From positions 124,001 through 188,000 of the forward strand of contig NZ_FOMI01000001.1 of assembly GCF_900112595.1 (NCBI RefSeq): 64,000 nucleotides of DNA, in the 5' to 3' direction. This document shows, piece after piece, positions 36,104 to 45,948 of the stretch; the stretch's first letter is position 1; every line of letters begins with the position of its first letter. Made by a program: the position numbers and the translations under genes. Under the pieces are notes generated by a model, which was given only the letters and a program-made list of their open reading frames with translations, did no database searches and was not told the DNA's origin. The DNA comes from Algibacter pectinivorans (GTDB taxonomy: Bacteria; Bacteroidota; Bacteroidia; Flavobacteriales; Flavobacteriaceae).

Positions 36104-39100
36104 ATGAAGCGTTCACTATTTCTATTTATGATCCTACTTTTTTCAACTTTATCTCAAGCACAATCTCCAAACTATAAGGATTTATGGGCTAAAATTGACA
36201 AGTTTGAGGCCGAAGGTTTACCACAATCTGCCTTAAAAGTTATTGACGATATTGAAAAACAAGCCACAAAAGATAATAACCACCCGCAATTAGTAAAAAC
36301 GTTAATTTTTAAAAGTAAATACGCCTTAAGTTTAGAGGAGGATGCTCAATTAAGTATTATTAACGATTTTAAAAGCCAAATTGCAACTAGCAATTTTCCT
36401 GTTAAAAACATACTGGAAAACTTACTGGCTAATTTATATTGGCAGTATTTTAACCAATACAGGTGGCAGTTTTATAACCGTACAAAAACGGATAAAAAAG
36501 TGGATGCTATAGATTTTAGAACTTGGGATTTACAAACACTTTTTAACGAAATCCATTTACATTTAAAGGCGTCCCTTGCAAACGGACTTATGTTACAACA
36601 GGAAGCTCTAGAAAACTACAGTGTTTTATTGCATGAGCAGAAAGATTCTAAAATATACCGACCTACCTTGTTTGATTTTTTGAGCCATAATGCCTTAGAA
36701 TTTTACAAAACTAATGAAACGCAAATTACCAAACCTGCCTACAAATTTGAAATTGATAATGTTGATTTTTTAGCCGATGCCAAAACGTTTTCTGCATTAC
36801 AAATAGAGTCTAAAGATACCACATCCTTACAGCTTAACGCTTTAAAAATATACCAAGATTTAATTCGGTTTCATTTAAAAGATGAATTGCCACTAGCTTT
36901 AGCCTATGTAAATATTGAACGCTTAAAATTTGTAAAGGCACATGCTACTTTTCAAGATAGTGAAGCTCTTTTATTAAAGGCTTTTAAAATTGAAGGCGAC
37001 CGTTTAAAAAATAATGAAGTGTCTGGTTTATATGATTTTGAAACCGCTTCTATTTACTATCAGCAAAGTCAAACTTACCAGCCAAAAACTAACGAGAAAC
37101 AGCGTTGGAAAGCCAAAGACGCTTTAGAGATTTGTGAGCAGGTTATTTCAAAATTCCCTGAAAGTAAAGGTGCCGAAAACTGTGCTATTTTGAAATCTCA
37201 AATTGAGCAGTTTTCGTTTCAAATTACAACCGAAAACTTTTTACCAATCCAACAAAATGCCAGATTACTACTAAGTTATAAAAATTTAAACGCCATTAAG
37301 TTTAATGCGTATAAGGTTACGGAAAAACAATATAAAACCTTTTCAAACATATATAGAGAAGATGAGCAACGAGAATTTATTAAAAACTTGTATGCCAATA
37401 AAATTTGGAAGAGTAACTTAAAAAACGAAGCCGATTACCAAAGACATACTACCGAAGTTTTTATGCCTAATCTTGATGCTGGCAGATATTTAGTTGTTGG
37501 GTTTATTGAAGAGAATGAAGATGCTTTTGCTTTTGCTACTCTGCAAGTTACCAATATGGCTTATGTTGAAACTGAGGCTTTAGAGCACAAAATATTTCAA
37601 ATTATTAACCGAAATAACGGAGCACCTATTACCAATACTAAAGTAGAGGTATCGTACGCTTCTAGAGTTAATAAGGTAGTTACTAAAACTTATACCACAA
37701 ATAACTTAGGCGAAATTAAAATTAACAAGGATAACAGCTGGTACCGCAACGTTAATTTAAAAGTACAGCAAGGTAACGATGTTGCCTACTTTGGCGACTT
37801 TTATATTAACCAAACCTACAAACAGCCAGAAGAGAAAGTATCTTATAAATCCTTTTTATTTACAGACCGCAGTATTTACCGCCCAGGGCAAACCGTATAT
37901 TTTAAAGCCATTGCCATGGAAACTTTTAATGGTAAGTCTGAAGTTTTAGCCAATGAAATGGTGTATGCCAAATTGTATAATGTAAACAACGAAGCACTTA
38001 AAACATTAACATTTAAAACCAACGAATTTGGCTCTGTTGCAGGCGAATTTATTTTACCAAGCAGCGGTTTAACTGGTGTGTACCGCATTGAGTTTAACAC
38101 AGAATCTAATAAATATTTAAGAAGCAATGCTAGCTTTTCGGTTGAAGAATACAAGCGCCCGAAGTTTGAAACTAAATTTACTCCTGTAACCGAAACTTTT
38201 AAAATTAACGACGCTATTACCGTTAAAGGAACTGCCTTAGCTTATGCCGGAAGTAACATTACCGATGCCAAAGTCGTGTATCGCGTGCACCGTAAAGTGC
38301 AATACCCACGCTGGTACTTTTGGTACAGACCATACATAAACAGCGAGCCTCAAGAAATTACTCATGGCGAAACAGTAACCGATGCTAATGGTGAATTTGA
38401 AATTATTTTTAAAGCCATTCCAGACCAAAGTGTAGATAAAAATAGTCTACCTGTTTTTAATTATGAAATTACTGCCGATGTTACCGATTTAAACGGCGAA
38501 ACAAGAAGCGCAACAACGGTTGTAAACGTGGGTTACCATGCTTTACTTGCTAATTTAAGCATTGATAGTTTACTGGATAAAAGCAAAAACTCTCATAACC
38601 TTACTATCGATACTAAAAACTTAAATGGTGAATTTGTTCCTGCTACAGGTACTGTAAAAATCTACAAACTACAAGCGCCAAACACGGTTTTAAGAGAGCG
38701 ACCATGGAGTGCTCCAGACTACCAAGAAATTTCCAAAACTGTGTTTAAAGATCTGTTTCCACACGAGGCTTACAACAATGAGCACAACTCTAGTAATTGG
38801 AATAAAGGCGAGTTAGTTTTAGAAAAACCATTTAACACAAAAAATACTAAAACCATCGCTCTAGGTAAAATTAAAAAATGGCAATCTGGTGAATATATTA
38901 TCACATTAGAAAGCAAAGATAAATTTGGACAATTGGTAAAAGACGAAGTAAAAACCACCTTGTTTAGTGCCGCCGATAAGGTTCCAGCCGATAATAAGCT
39001 ATTAACCATTGCAACAGATAAAAAAGAATACAGCGTTGGAGACACCGCTAATATTACCATAGGTTCGGCTGCCGAAAATATTTTGGTTACCGTTTCTGTC

Positions 39101-42100
39101 GAGAAAAACAAAAACATTATTAGTACAGAAATTATACAACTAAATGCTAATAAAAAAACCATTTCTGTTCCTGTTACAAAAGCCGATTTAGGTGGTTTTG
39201 TTGTACATTACAGTTTTGCTGCTTTTAATAGTTTCCTATCGGGTTCTCAAGCTATTTCGGTGCCCTATCCAAATAGTAATTTAGCCATTGAAACCTTAAC
39301 CTTTAGAGATAAGCTACAACCCGGAACCGATGAAACTTGGCAGTTTAAAGTTAAAGGACCCGATGGCGAAAAAGTAAGTTCTGAATTATTGGCAAGTATG
39401 TACGATGCATCCTTAGACCAATTTAAACCACACAACTGGAACTTTAACCCGATTCAAAACAGAATATACAGCGCGTATAGCTATCGTAGAGCATACCAAA
39501 GTTTTGGTATTGAAAATTTTAGAGTGTACAATATTAATTCAGGATATAGCTACCCACAACAACATTTTGACCAATGGAATTGGTTTGGCTTTAATTTTGG
39601 GAATAACTATGCATTAAGATATCGAAGAAGTGCTAGTATGTCTAAGAAATTAAGTGGTCAGGTTGCGGGAGTTCAAATTGTGGCTGATGAGATGGAACTA
39701 GAGGAAAGCGCACTAGAGGATTCTGTAGTAATTGGATATAGCTCCAATAAACAAGAGGTAGCAGCAGCACCAATGCAACAATTGGATGAAGACGTTAATC
39801 TAAAAGAAGAAAAAACAGATTTCGATAATATCCAAATTCGTAAAAACTTACAGGAAACAGCCTTCTTCTTTCCGCAATTAAAAACAGATGATAAAGGCCA
39901 TGTAAGTTTCAGCTTTACAACACCCGAGGCTTTAACCCAATGGAAATTGCAACTTTTAGCGCATACAAAAACTTTAGAAAGCGCAACACAATCATTTAGT
40001 ACAGTAACCCAAAAAGAATTGATGGTTATTCCTAATGCACCTCGTTTTTTACGCGAAGGCGATAAAATTACCATTAGTACAAAAATTGCTAATCTTACCG
40101 AAAACCAATTAACTGGACAAGCCGTGTTAATATTAACCGATGCTGTTTCTGGAAAAACTATTGATTCTAATCTTGGTAATTCAGAAAACAACAAAGTATT
40201 TACCGTTGATGCCAAAGGTAACACCCAAGTATCATGGGCGTTAAATATTCCTGAAGGTATACAGGCTGTACAATATAAAATTATTGCAAAATCGGATACT
40301 TTTAGTGATGGTGAGCAAAATGCGTTACCCGTTTTAAGCAACCGTATGTTGGTTACCGAAACATTACCAATGTGGGTTAGAAGCCATCAAACCAAAAGCT
40401 TTACATTAGATAAGTTAATGTCTAATACCTCAACATCGCTTACAAACCATAAGTTAACTCTAGAGATGACTTCCAATCCGGCATGGTATGCTGTACAGGC
40501 TTTACCCTATTTAATGGAATATCCTTATGAGTGCAACGAGCAAACATTCTCAAGATACTATGCAAATGCGTTGGCAAGCCACATTGCAAATTCAAACCCG
40601 AGAATTCAAGAAGTCTTCAACCAATGGAAAAATACAGATGCATTACTTTCTAACCTAGAAAAGAATGAAGAATTAAAATCTATTCTAATTCAAGAAACGC
40701 CTTGGTTACGCGATGCGCAAAGCGAAACAGAACAGAAAAAACGCATTGCTTTATTATTCGATTTAAACAAAATGAATAATGAATTGCAATCGGCTATCCA
40801 AAAACTAGAAAGCAATCAATTGTCTTCTGGTGCTTGGGCTTGGTTTAATGGTGGTTATGAGAATAGATACATTACACAGCATATTATTACTGGTTTTGGG
40901 CATTTAAACAAACTTAATGTTAAAACAAGTGCCCATTCAAACATGATAGAAAATGCCATTTCATATTTGGATAAAGAATTTGTAAAAGAGTATAAAGACC
41001 TTAAAAAATATAACAAAAACGTCGATTTAAGTAAAGACCATTTAAGTTACACACAATTGCACTATTTATACATGCGAAGCTTTTTTAGCGAGGTTAAAAA
41101 ATCGAAAGAAGTAGAAACTATAATCGATTACTACCAAACGCAAATTGGCAAATATTGGTTAAACCGTTCGTTATATTCTAAGGGATTAATGGCCTTAGTA
41201 TCGCATAGAAATAGCGATAGTAAAACGGCTTTAAAAATTTTAAAATCGCTAAAAGAAACTAGTATTACTTCAGAAGAACTGGGTATGTATTGGAAATCCA
41301 ACACCAATTCATGGTATTGGTATCAAGCACCAATTGAAACTCAAGCCTTATTAATTGAAGCCTTTGGCGACATTGAAAACGATACCGAAACTATTGATAA
41401 CCTAAAGATATGGTTACTAAAAAACAAGCAAACTAACCGTTGGAAAACCACAAAAGCAACTACCGAAGCCGTATACGCATTACTGCTTCAAGGAAGCGAT
41501 TGGTTATCTGTTACCGATATGGTAGATGTGGTTATAGGTGGACAAGCCATAACGCCTTCAAAATTAGAAAGTGTAAAAATTGAGGCAGGAACGGGTTACT
41601 ATAAAACAGCTTGGAATACTGCCGAAATAAAACCCGAAATGGGCGAAGTAAAAATCTCTAAAAAAGGTAAAGGCATTGCTTGGGGAAGTTTATACTGGCA
41701 ATATTTTGAAGATTTAGATAAAATAACCACGGCTGAAACACCACTTAAACTTAGCAAAAAGTTATTCTTAAAAAGTAATACAGATACTGGTGAAGAAATT
41801 TCAGAAATTAATTCTGAAACTGATTTAAAAGTGGGCGACTTGGTTCGTGTTCGCATAGAGTTACGTAGCGATAGAAATATGGAGTTTTTACACATGAAAG
41901 ATATGCGCGCTTCTGGATTAGAGCCAGTAAATGTTATCTCAAAATACAAATGGCAAGATGGTTTGGGCTACTACGAAAGCACAAAAGATGCATCAACAAA
42001 CTTCTTTTTTGACTATTTACCTAAAGGTGTTTATGTTTTTGAATATGATTTACGCGTAAATAATGCTGGTAACATGAGTAATGGCATTACTACCATTCAA

Positions 42101-42166
42101 AGTATGTATGCACCAGAGTTTAGTAGCCATAGTGAAGGCGTTAGGATTTCAGTAAACAGTAAATAA
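36104..42166 (+). CDS. Bacterial alpha-2-macroglobulin with thioester motif
   Basis: A 2020-aa protein with a signal peptide (MKRSLFLFMILLFSTLSQAQ) and no lipobox, so probably periplasmic rather than lipidated. The N-terminal 380 residues are helical. The MG2 domain starts near residue 580 (FTDRSIYRPGQTVYFKAIAM). A later A2M core has FFFPQLKTDDKGHVSFSF and APRFLREGDK. The thioester motif Cys1477-Asn-Glu-Gln1480 (YPYECNEQTFSRYY) is intact, implying covalent trapping of attacking proteases. An insertion near residues 1178-1220 resembles SusC plug motifs. No pbpC is adjacent, unlike in many proteobacteria. A lipoprotein gene follows after 1 base. Confidence 0.92.
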   Translation: MKRSLFLFMILLFSTLSQAQSPNYKDLWAKIDKFEAEGLPQSALKVIDDIEKQATKDNNHPQLVKTLIFKSKYALSLEEDAQLSIINDFKSQIATSNFPVKNILENLLANLYWQYFNQYRWQFYNRTKTDKKVDAIDFRTWDLQTLFNEIHLHLKASLANGLMLQQEALENYSVLLHEQKDSKIYRPTLFDFLSHNALEFYKTNETQITKPAYKFEIDNVDFLADAKTFSALQIESKDTTSLQLNALKIYQDLIRFHLKDELPLALAYVNIERLKFVKAHATFQDSEALLLKAFKIEGDRLKNNEVSGLYDFETASIYYQQSQTYQPKTNEKQRWKAKDALEICEQVISKFPESKGAENCAILKSQIEQFSFQITTENFLPIQQNARLLLSYKNLNAIKFNAYKVTEKQYKTFSNIYREDEQREFIKNLYANKIWKSNLKNEADYQRHTTEVFMPNLDAGRYLVVGFIEENEDAFAFATLQVTNMAYVETEALEHKIFQIINRNNGAPITNTKVEVSYASRVNKVVTKTYTTNNLGEIKINKDNSWYRNVNLKVQQGNDVAYFGDFYINQTYKQPEEKVSYKSFLFTDRSIYRPGQTVYFKAIAMETFNGKSEVLANEMVYAKLYNVNNEALKTLTFKTNEFGSVAGEFILPSSGLTGVYRIEFNTESNKYLRSNASFSVEEYKRPKFETKFTPVTETFKINDAITVKGTALAYAGSNITDAKVVYRVHRKVQYPRWYFWYRPYINSEPQEITHGETVTDANGEFEIIFKAIPDQSVDKNSLPVFNYEITADVTDLNGETRSATTVVNVGYHALLANLSIDSLLDKSKNSHNLTIDTKNLNGEFVPATGTVKIYKLQAPNTVLRERPWSAPDYQEISKTVFKDLFPHEAYNNEHNSSNWNKGELVLEKPFNTKNTKTIALGKIKKWQSGEYIITLESKDKFGQLVKDEVKTTLFSAADKVPADNKLLTIATDKKEYSVGDTANITIGSAAENILVTVSVEKNKNIISTEIIQLNANKKTISVPVTKADLGGFVVHYSFAAFNSFLSGSQAISVPYPNSNLAIETLTFRDKLQPGTDETWQFKVKGPDGEKVSSELLASMYDASLDQFKPHNWNFNPIQNRIYSAYSYRRAYQSFGIENFRVYNINSGYSYPQQHFDQWNWFGFNFGNNYALRYRRSASMSKKLSGQVAGVQIVADEMELEESALEDSVVIGYSSNKQEVAAAPMQQLDEDVNLKEEKTDFDNIQIRKNLQETAFFFPQLKTDDKGHVSFSFTTPEALTQWKLQLLAHTKTLESATQSFSTVTQKELMVIPNAPRFLREGDKITISTKIANLTENQLTGQAVLILTDAVSGKTIDSNLGNSENNKVFTVDAKGNTQVSWALNIPEGIQAVQYKIIAKSDTFSDGEQNALPVLSNRMLVTETLPMWVRSHQTKSFTLDKLMSNTSTSLTNHKLTLEMTSNPAWYAVQALPYLMEYPYECNEQTFSRYYANALASHIANSNPRIQEVFNQWKNTDALLSNLEKNEELKSILIQETPWLRDAQSETEQKKRIALLFDLNKMNNELQSAIQKLESNQLSSGAWAWFNGGYENRYITQHIITGFGHLNKLNVKTSAHSNMIENAISYLDKEFVKEYKDLKKYNKNVDLSKDHLSYTQLHYLYMRSFFSEVKKSKEVETIIDYYQTQIGKYWLNRSLYSKGLMALVSHRNSDSKTALKILKSLKETSITSEELGMYWKSNTNSWYWYQAPIETQALLIEAFGDIENDTETIDNLKIWLLKNKQTNRWKTTKATTEAVYALLLQGSDWLSVTDMVDVVIGGQAITPSKLESVKIEAGTGYYKTAWNTAEIKPEMGEVKISKKGKGIAWGSLYWQYFEDLDKITTAETPLKLSKKLFLKSNTDTGEEISEINSETDLKVGDLVRVRIELRSDRNMEFLHMKDMRASGLEPVNVISKYKWQDGLGYYESTKDASTNFFFDYLPKGVYVFEYDLRVNNAGNMSNGITTIQSMYAPEFSSHSEGVRISVNSK

Positions 42167-42167
42167 T

Positions 42168-42644
42168 ATGATTAAACCAAAGTATTTACTTTTATCATTC
42201 ATTCTCGTTTTTTTATTTGTGTCTTGCAAAAGTCATAAAAATTCGACTTATAATTCGATAGACAATACACCAAAAATTCTATTTCTAAACTATAGTATTA
42301 TTGAAAGTTCAAACGGAGCTAGAACTATTCAATTTAATAATAAAAAAATAGTAAATGGAAAAATAAAACGTAATGACTTAGAGCTTCTAGAAAACGGTGT
42401 TGAAGGCGATTTGATTTTTACTGAGCTAAATTCCAAATCTAAAATCATTAATCAAATGCTAATAAAAAACCCTTTAATTAAAAACATTGAGTTTGTTAAT
42501 GAGTCAAAAAAATTCCAAACTCAAGTTGTTAAACTCGATAAAACGCAGTTCTCTATAAGGTTACAACTTAAAAATGAGACTAAATTAATAACAATTAGTA
42601 ACTTTGCTACAAATAACACCCTCATAAAAACCCAAATTAATTAG
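42168..42644 (+). CDS. Lipoprotein of unknown function
   Basis: A 158-aa protein with a lipobox (LFVSC, Cys20). The mature part is Lys/Asn-rich with repeated short beta segments (TPKILFLNYSIIE, GDLIFTEL, FSIRLQLKNETK). I do not recognise a family. It lies 1 base from both the A2M gene upstream and the M64 peptidase gene downstream, so the three are almost certainly one operon. Confidence 0.65.
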   Translation: MIKPKYLLLSFILVFLFVSCKSHKNSTYNSIDNTPKILFLNYSIIESSNGARTIQFNNKKIVNGKIKRNDLELLENGVEGDLIFTELNSKSKIINQMLIKNPLIKNIEFVNESKKFQTQVVKLDKTQFSIRLQLKNETKLITISNFATNNTLIKTQIN

Positions 42645-42645
42645 C

Positions 42646-44043
42646 ATGAAATCTTTTTTAGTGGCTATACTTTTCATTTTTAATACCTACAGCTTATCCG
42701 CTCAGGTGTTTGATGTTGAGCCTATAAAAATCTCTGGAGCTGATGATAAACGTATAAACTTAGTAATTTTAAGTGAAGGGTATCAAGCTAGTGAATTAAC
42801 AGATTTTATTACAGATGCAACAAACTTTTCGAATGAAATGTTTAAAGAATCGCCTTTTAAAGAATACGAAAACTATTTTAATATCTATGCCGTAAAAGTA
42901 CCATCAAACGAAAGTGGTGCCGACGACCCAGAAACAAATACATTTGTAGATACATACTTTAATGCAACGCATAACGCATTTGGTAATCCTTTCCTTCTTT
43001 ACTATGAAATAGATGGTAATAACGCTAATAACACCGAAGCCAAAATACTATCAGTTTTAGCTGATAATTTTCCAAATTACGACAATACATTAATTCTAGT
43101 AAATTCCTCTAAATATGGTGGTAGCGGCGGCAAATTTCCTATGGCTTACAATGGTTATTGGGCCTCTAAAATAATTATGCACGAATTAGGACATTCTTTA
43201 TTTGATTTAAAAGATGAATATTACCCTGGCGATTTACTTGCCGGAGAGGCTATAAATATGACTCAAGAAACTAACTCAAATTTAGTGAAATGGAAAAACT
43301 GGATAGACACTAACAATGTTGGCGTATACCAATATACATGCGATGGTTGTGAAACAAATGAATATACAAATTGGTATAAACCGCATGAAAATTCTATTAT
43401 GGAATTTATAGACAAATCTTTCAATTCTGTTTGTAAGGAAGGTATGATTGAAAAAATATATGATCTTGTTTCTCCTATTGACTCTTATACACCTACTGAT
43501 ACTACGGTAAACGACCCTAGTTTACCATTAAATTTTGAATTGAATTTAGTTAAACCCATCCCAAATACGCTAAATAGCACTTGGACACTCAATACTGTTA
43601 ATTTTGCTAATGATGTAGACGATGTTTCAATTTCTGATACCGATTTGCAAACAGGAGAAAATATTTTAAGTGTTTCTGTAATAGATAATACAGCTATGCT
43701 AAAAATAGATAATCATGAAACCTTAAATATACATACCATTTCTTGGACTATTAATTACTCTACATTAGGTATTGATGATATTGAAACTGAAATTAATACG
43801 TATAACATATCAATGTATCCAAATCCAACTGAAAACATTTTAAATTTAGAGATTGAAAGTCATTCTGATACTAATATAAAAGTTGAAATTATTAGTATTG
43901 ATGGAAAACTAGTTAAAACCGAAACACTTTCGGGTGACCAAAACAACCAAATTGATATTAGCCCTCTAAGTCAAGGCGTTTATATTGCCAACTTTTATTC
44001 TAAAAATATGCGTATTGCTAGCAAAAGGTTGACAAAAAACTAG
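42646..44043 (+). CDS. M64 family metallopeptidase with type IX sorting domain
   Basis: Secreted zinc peptidase of the IgA-peptidase M64 family. It is 465 aa with a signal peptide (MKSFLVAILFIFNTYSLSAQ). The zinc motif is HELGH at residues 179-183 within MHELGHSLFDLKDEYYPGD, and the upstream GGSGGKFPMAYNGYWASK is typical. The C-terminal 75 residues (SMYPNPTENILNLEIES to SKRLTKN) form a type A T9SS signal for export and surface anchoring. It is third in an operon with A2M and a lipoprotein. The substrate is unknown. Confidence 0.88.
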   Translation: MKSFLVAILFIFNTYSLSAQVFDVEPIKISGADDKRINLVILSEGYQASELTDFITDATNFSNEMFKESPFKEYENYFNIYAVKVPSNESGADDPETNTFVDTYFNATHNAFGNPFLLYYEIDGNNANNTEAKILSVLADNFPNYDNTLILVNSSKYGGSGGKFPMAYNGYWASKIIMHELGHSLFDLKDEYYPGDLLAGEAINMTQETNSNLVKWKNWIDTNNVGVYQYTCDGCETNEYTNWYKPHENSIMEFIDKSFNSVCKEGMIEKIYDLVSPIDSYTPTDTTVNDPSLPLNFELNLVKPIPNTLNSTWTLNTVNFANDVDDVSISDTDLQTGENILSVSVIDNTAMLKIDNHETLNIHTISWTINYSTLGIDDIETEINTYNISMYPNPTENILNLEIESHSDTNIKVEIISIDGKLVKTETLSGDQNNQIDISPLSQGVYIANFYSKNMRIASKRLTKN

Positions 44044-44044
44044 A

Positions 44045-44566
44045 TTACTTTTCTGGAGGATAACTATTAAGCACCTTTTCTGCAATGGCATTTAAGCGTG
44101 CTTCACGTTTTTCGGGTGTGGATTTTGGGTTAAAACTAGATTCGCTAACGGCTTGCCAAAAGAGTTGCTTTTTATTTTCGTCTACAAAATCGATAGTAAT
44201 TTGTCGGTTTACATTGGCTTGACCAATTGGTAAGCCTATTGAAATGCCACCACCAACATTTCCGCCACCGCCACCTACGCCTACACCTACTGTTTGACGT
44301 TGTGGCTCTTGATATTCTTGACTTTTAATATCTATAAAAAAATCTGGAGTTTCAGAAAAACTAAAGCCTTTGGATTGCATTTTTGAATCGATAGCGTTTA
44401 ACAAGCGTTTGGTATCTAGTTCGCTTAAACCGGTTTCCATATCGGCATAAAACTGATAGGTTTTATAGTTGTTAAAACTCGTTGTTTTATCGTAATCGTA
44501 ATTTACACGTATTGGTGCACAAGACACCATTAAGATAGCTAGAATAGCAAAGTTTAGAAATTTCAT
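44045..44566 (-). CDS. DUF4136 family lipoprotein
   Basis: A 173-aa protein with a lipobox (LMVSC, Cys16). The mature start VNYDYDKTTSFNNYKTYQF is the hallmark of DUF4136, followed by a Gly-rich stretch (VGVGGGGGNVGGGISIG). The C-terminal part (IDFVDENKKQLFWQAVS) is also typical. The biochemical role of the family is unknown. It is convergent with the M64 gene, 1 base apart. Confidence 0.88.
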   Translation of the reverse strand: MKFLNFAILAILMVSCAPIRVNYDYDKTTSFNNYKTYQFYADMETGLSELDTKRLLNAIDSKMQSKGFSFSETPDFFIDIKSQEYQEPQRQTVGVGVGGGGGNVGGGISIGLPIGQANVNRQITIDFVDENKKQLFWQAVSESSFNPKSTPEKREARLNAIAEKVLNSYPPEK

Positions 44567-44630
44567 AACAGGTTCTTTTTTTTTATAGAATCAATCAAAA
44601 ATTATTCCAATGTTGAATATTATCTAAAAT

Positions 44631-44770
44631 ACTCGCGTCAGGGATTGCAGAGGAAAGCCCAAAGTCTGACGAAGGAAGTGCGAGGACTTGAAACCTTTCG
44701 ACTTAACTCAAGACAAGCTCCAAGCCCGACCCTTAGGGTAACCTGACTGCCGGCAGGCAAACACCCAAAT
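44631..44770 (+). repeat. Dispersed intergenic repeat, copy C
   Basis: It shares GGGATTGCAGAGGAAAGCCC, CTGACGAAGGAAGTGCGAGG and AAGCCCGACCCTTAGGGTAA with the other copies. GTCAGG (44637-44642) and CCTGAC (44742-44747) are reverse complements. It carries the same inserted module as copy A and a small palindrome CTGCCGGCAG (44747-44756) near the end. The CACCCAAAT end lies 4 bases from the obg stop, with obg transcribed into it. Confidence 0.75.
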
Positions 44771-44774
44771 TATT

Positions 44775-45773
44775 TTAATCGTTCAACATTTTCCATAAAA
44801 CATCTTTAAGTTCGGTAATGCCTTTTTGGGCCACAGAAGATATAAACATGTATGGAATTGGAAGTTCGTTATCGAGTTCTATTTTCATTTCTGCTTGTAA
44901 TTCATCGTCTAGCATATCGCATTTTGATATGGCGATAATACGCTCTTTATCCAGCATTTCTGGATTGTAACGACGAAGCTCATCTAACAGAATATCGTAT
45001 TGTTTTCTAATATCATCGGCATCAGCAGGAATCATAAACAACAATATAGAATTACGTTCTATATGGCGTAAAAAATAATGTCCTAGACCTTTACCTTCGG
45101 CTGCGCCCTCGATAATTCCAGGAATATCTGCCATAACAAAGGTTTGGAAATCGCGATATTTTACAATACCTAAATTGGGTTTTAGCGTTGTAAACTCGTA
45201 ATCGGCAATTTTAGGTTTTGCAGATGTAACTACAGATAGTAAGGTTGATTTTCCTGCATTTGGAAACCCTACAAGACCAACATCGGCAAGTACTTTTAAC
45301 TCCATGGTTACGTACTTTTCTTCCATGGGCATACCTGGTTGTGCGTAACGCGGTGTTTGGTTTGTAGAACTTTTAAAATGCCAGTTTCCTAGACCTCCTT
45401 TACCGCCTTGGGCTAATATAACTTCCTCGCCATCGAAAGTAATTTCGAAAAGAATATTATTAGTTTCTGTATCTCGAATTACTGTTCCTAATGGTACATC
45501 GATATAAACATCTTCGCCATCGGCTCCAAAACTACGACCACTACTACCATGCTCTCCGTGTCCTGCTCTACTATGTTTTTTAAACTTTAGGTGTAATAAA
45601 GTCCATAAATTTGATTTACCACGAACAATAACATGACCTCCACGACCACCATCGCCTCCATCTGGACCACCTTTTGTAATATATTTTTCGCGATGTAAAT
45701 GTGCAGAGCCTTTACCTCCGTTTCCGGAAGACACAAACATTTTTACGTAGTCTACAAAATTCCCTTCTGTCAT
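44775..45773 (-). CDS. obg: GTPase Obg/CgtA
   Basis: Essential ribosome-associated GTPase of 50S assembly and stringent-response control. It is 332 aa. The Gly-rich N-terminal Obg fold ([26 protein letters not shown] region) precedes a G domain with GFPNAGKST (G1), [17 protein letters not shown] (G3) and SKCD (G4). No long C-terminal extension is present, the usual state in this phylum. Repeat copy C follows its stop after 4 bases. Confidence 0.96.
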   Translation of the reverse strand: MTEGNFVDYVKMFVSSGNGGKGSAHLHREKYITKGGPDGGDGGRGGHVIVRGKSNLWTLLHLKFKKHSRAGHGEHGSSGRSFGADGEDVYIDVPLGTVIRDTETNNILFEITFDGEEVILAQGGKGGLGNWHFKSSTNQTPRYAQPGMPMEEKYVTMELKVLADVGLVGFPNAGKSTLLSVVTSAKPKIADYEFTTLKPNLGIVKYRDFQTFVMADIPGIIEGAAEGKGLGHYFLRHIERNSILLFMIPADADDIRKQYDILLDELRRYNPEMLDKERIIAISKCDMLDDELQAEMKIELDNELPIPYMFISSVAQKGITELKDVLWKMLND

Positions 45774-45882
45774 AGTCCTTTATTTAAATTGAAAATAAAA
45801 AATTAAAGTATGCCACAACTCGTGCTATAGCTCCAATTAATTTTAAACCTTCTGTAATGATTTAAGTTTATTTTAAAAATAC

Positions 45883-45919
45883 AAAAACTATAACTTCTAT
45901 TTTAAAAGTTATAGTTTTT
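45883..45919 (-). terminator. Terminator after hpt-adk
   Basis: AAAAACTATAACTT (45883-45896) and AAGTTATAGTTTTT (45906-45919) form a perfect 14-bp stem with a 9-base loop. On the minus strand the stem ends in a T-run and more T follows. It separates hpt-adk from obg, so obg should have its own promoter in 45774-45880, although no TAnnTTTG box was seen there. Confidence 0.75.
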
Positions 45920-45928
45920 AATATTAAG

Positions 45929-45948
45929 ATTTCTGCTTTTACAGAAAT
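45929..45948 (-). other. Small hairpin abutting the adk stop
   Basis: ATTTCTG (45929-45935) and CAGAAAT (45942-45948) form a 7-bp stem directly after the adk stop codon, 9 bases before the larger terminator hairpin in transcription order. It may stabilise the 3' end or be part of a tandem terminator. Confidence 0.45.

Noticed and set aside
39673-40341. Minus-strand 222-codon frame
   Set aside because: It lies wholly antisense within the alpha-2-macroglobulin gene, whose motifs are intact on the plus strand, and resembles no family.
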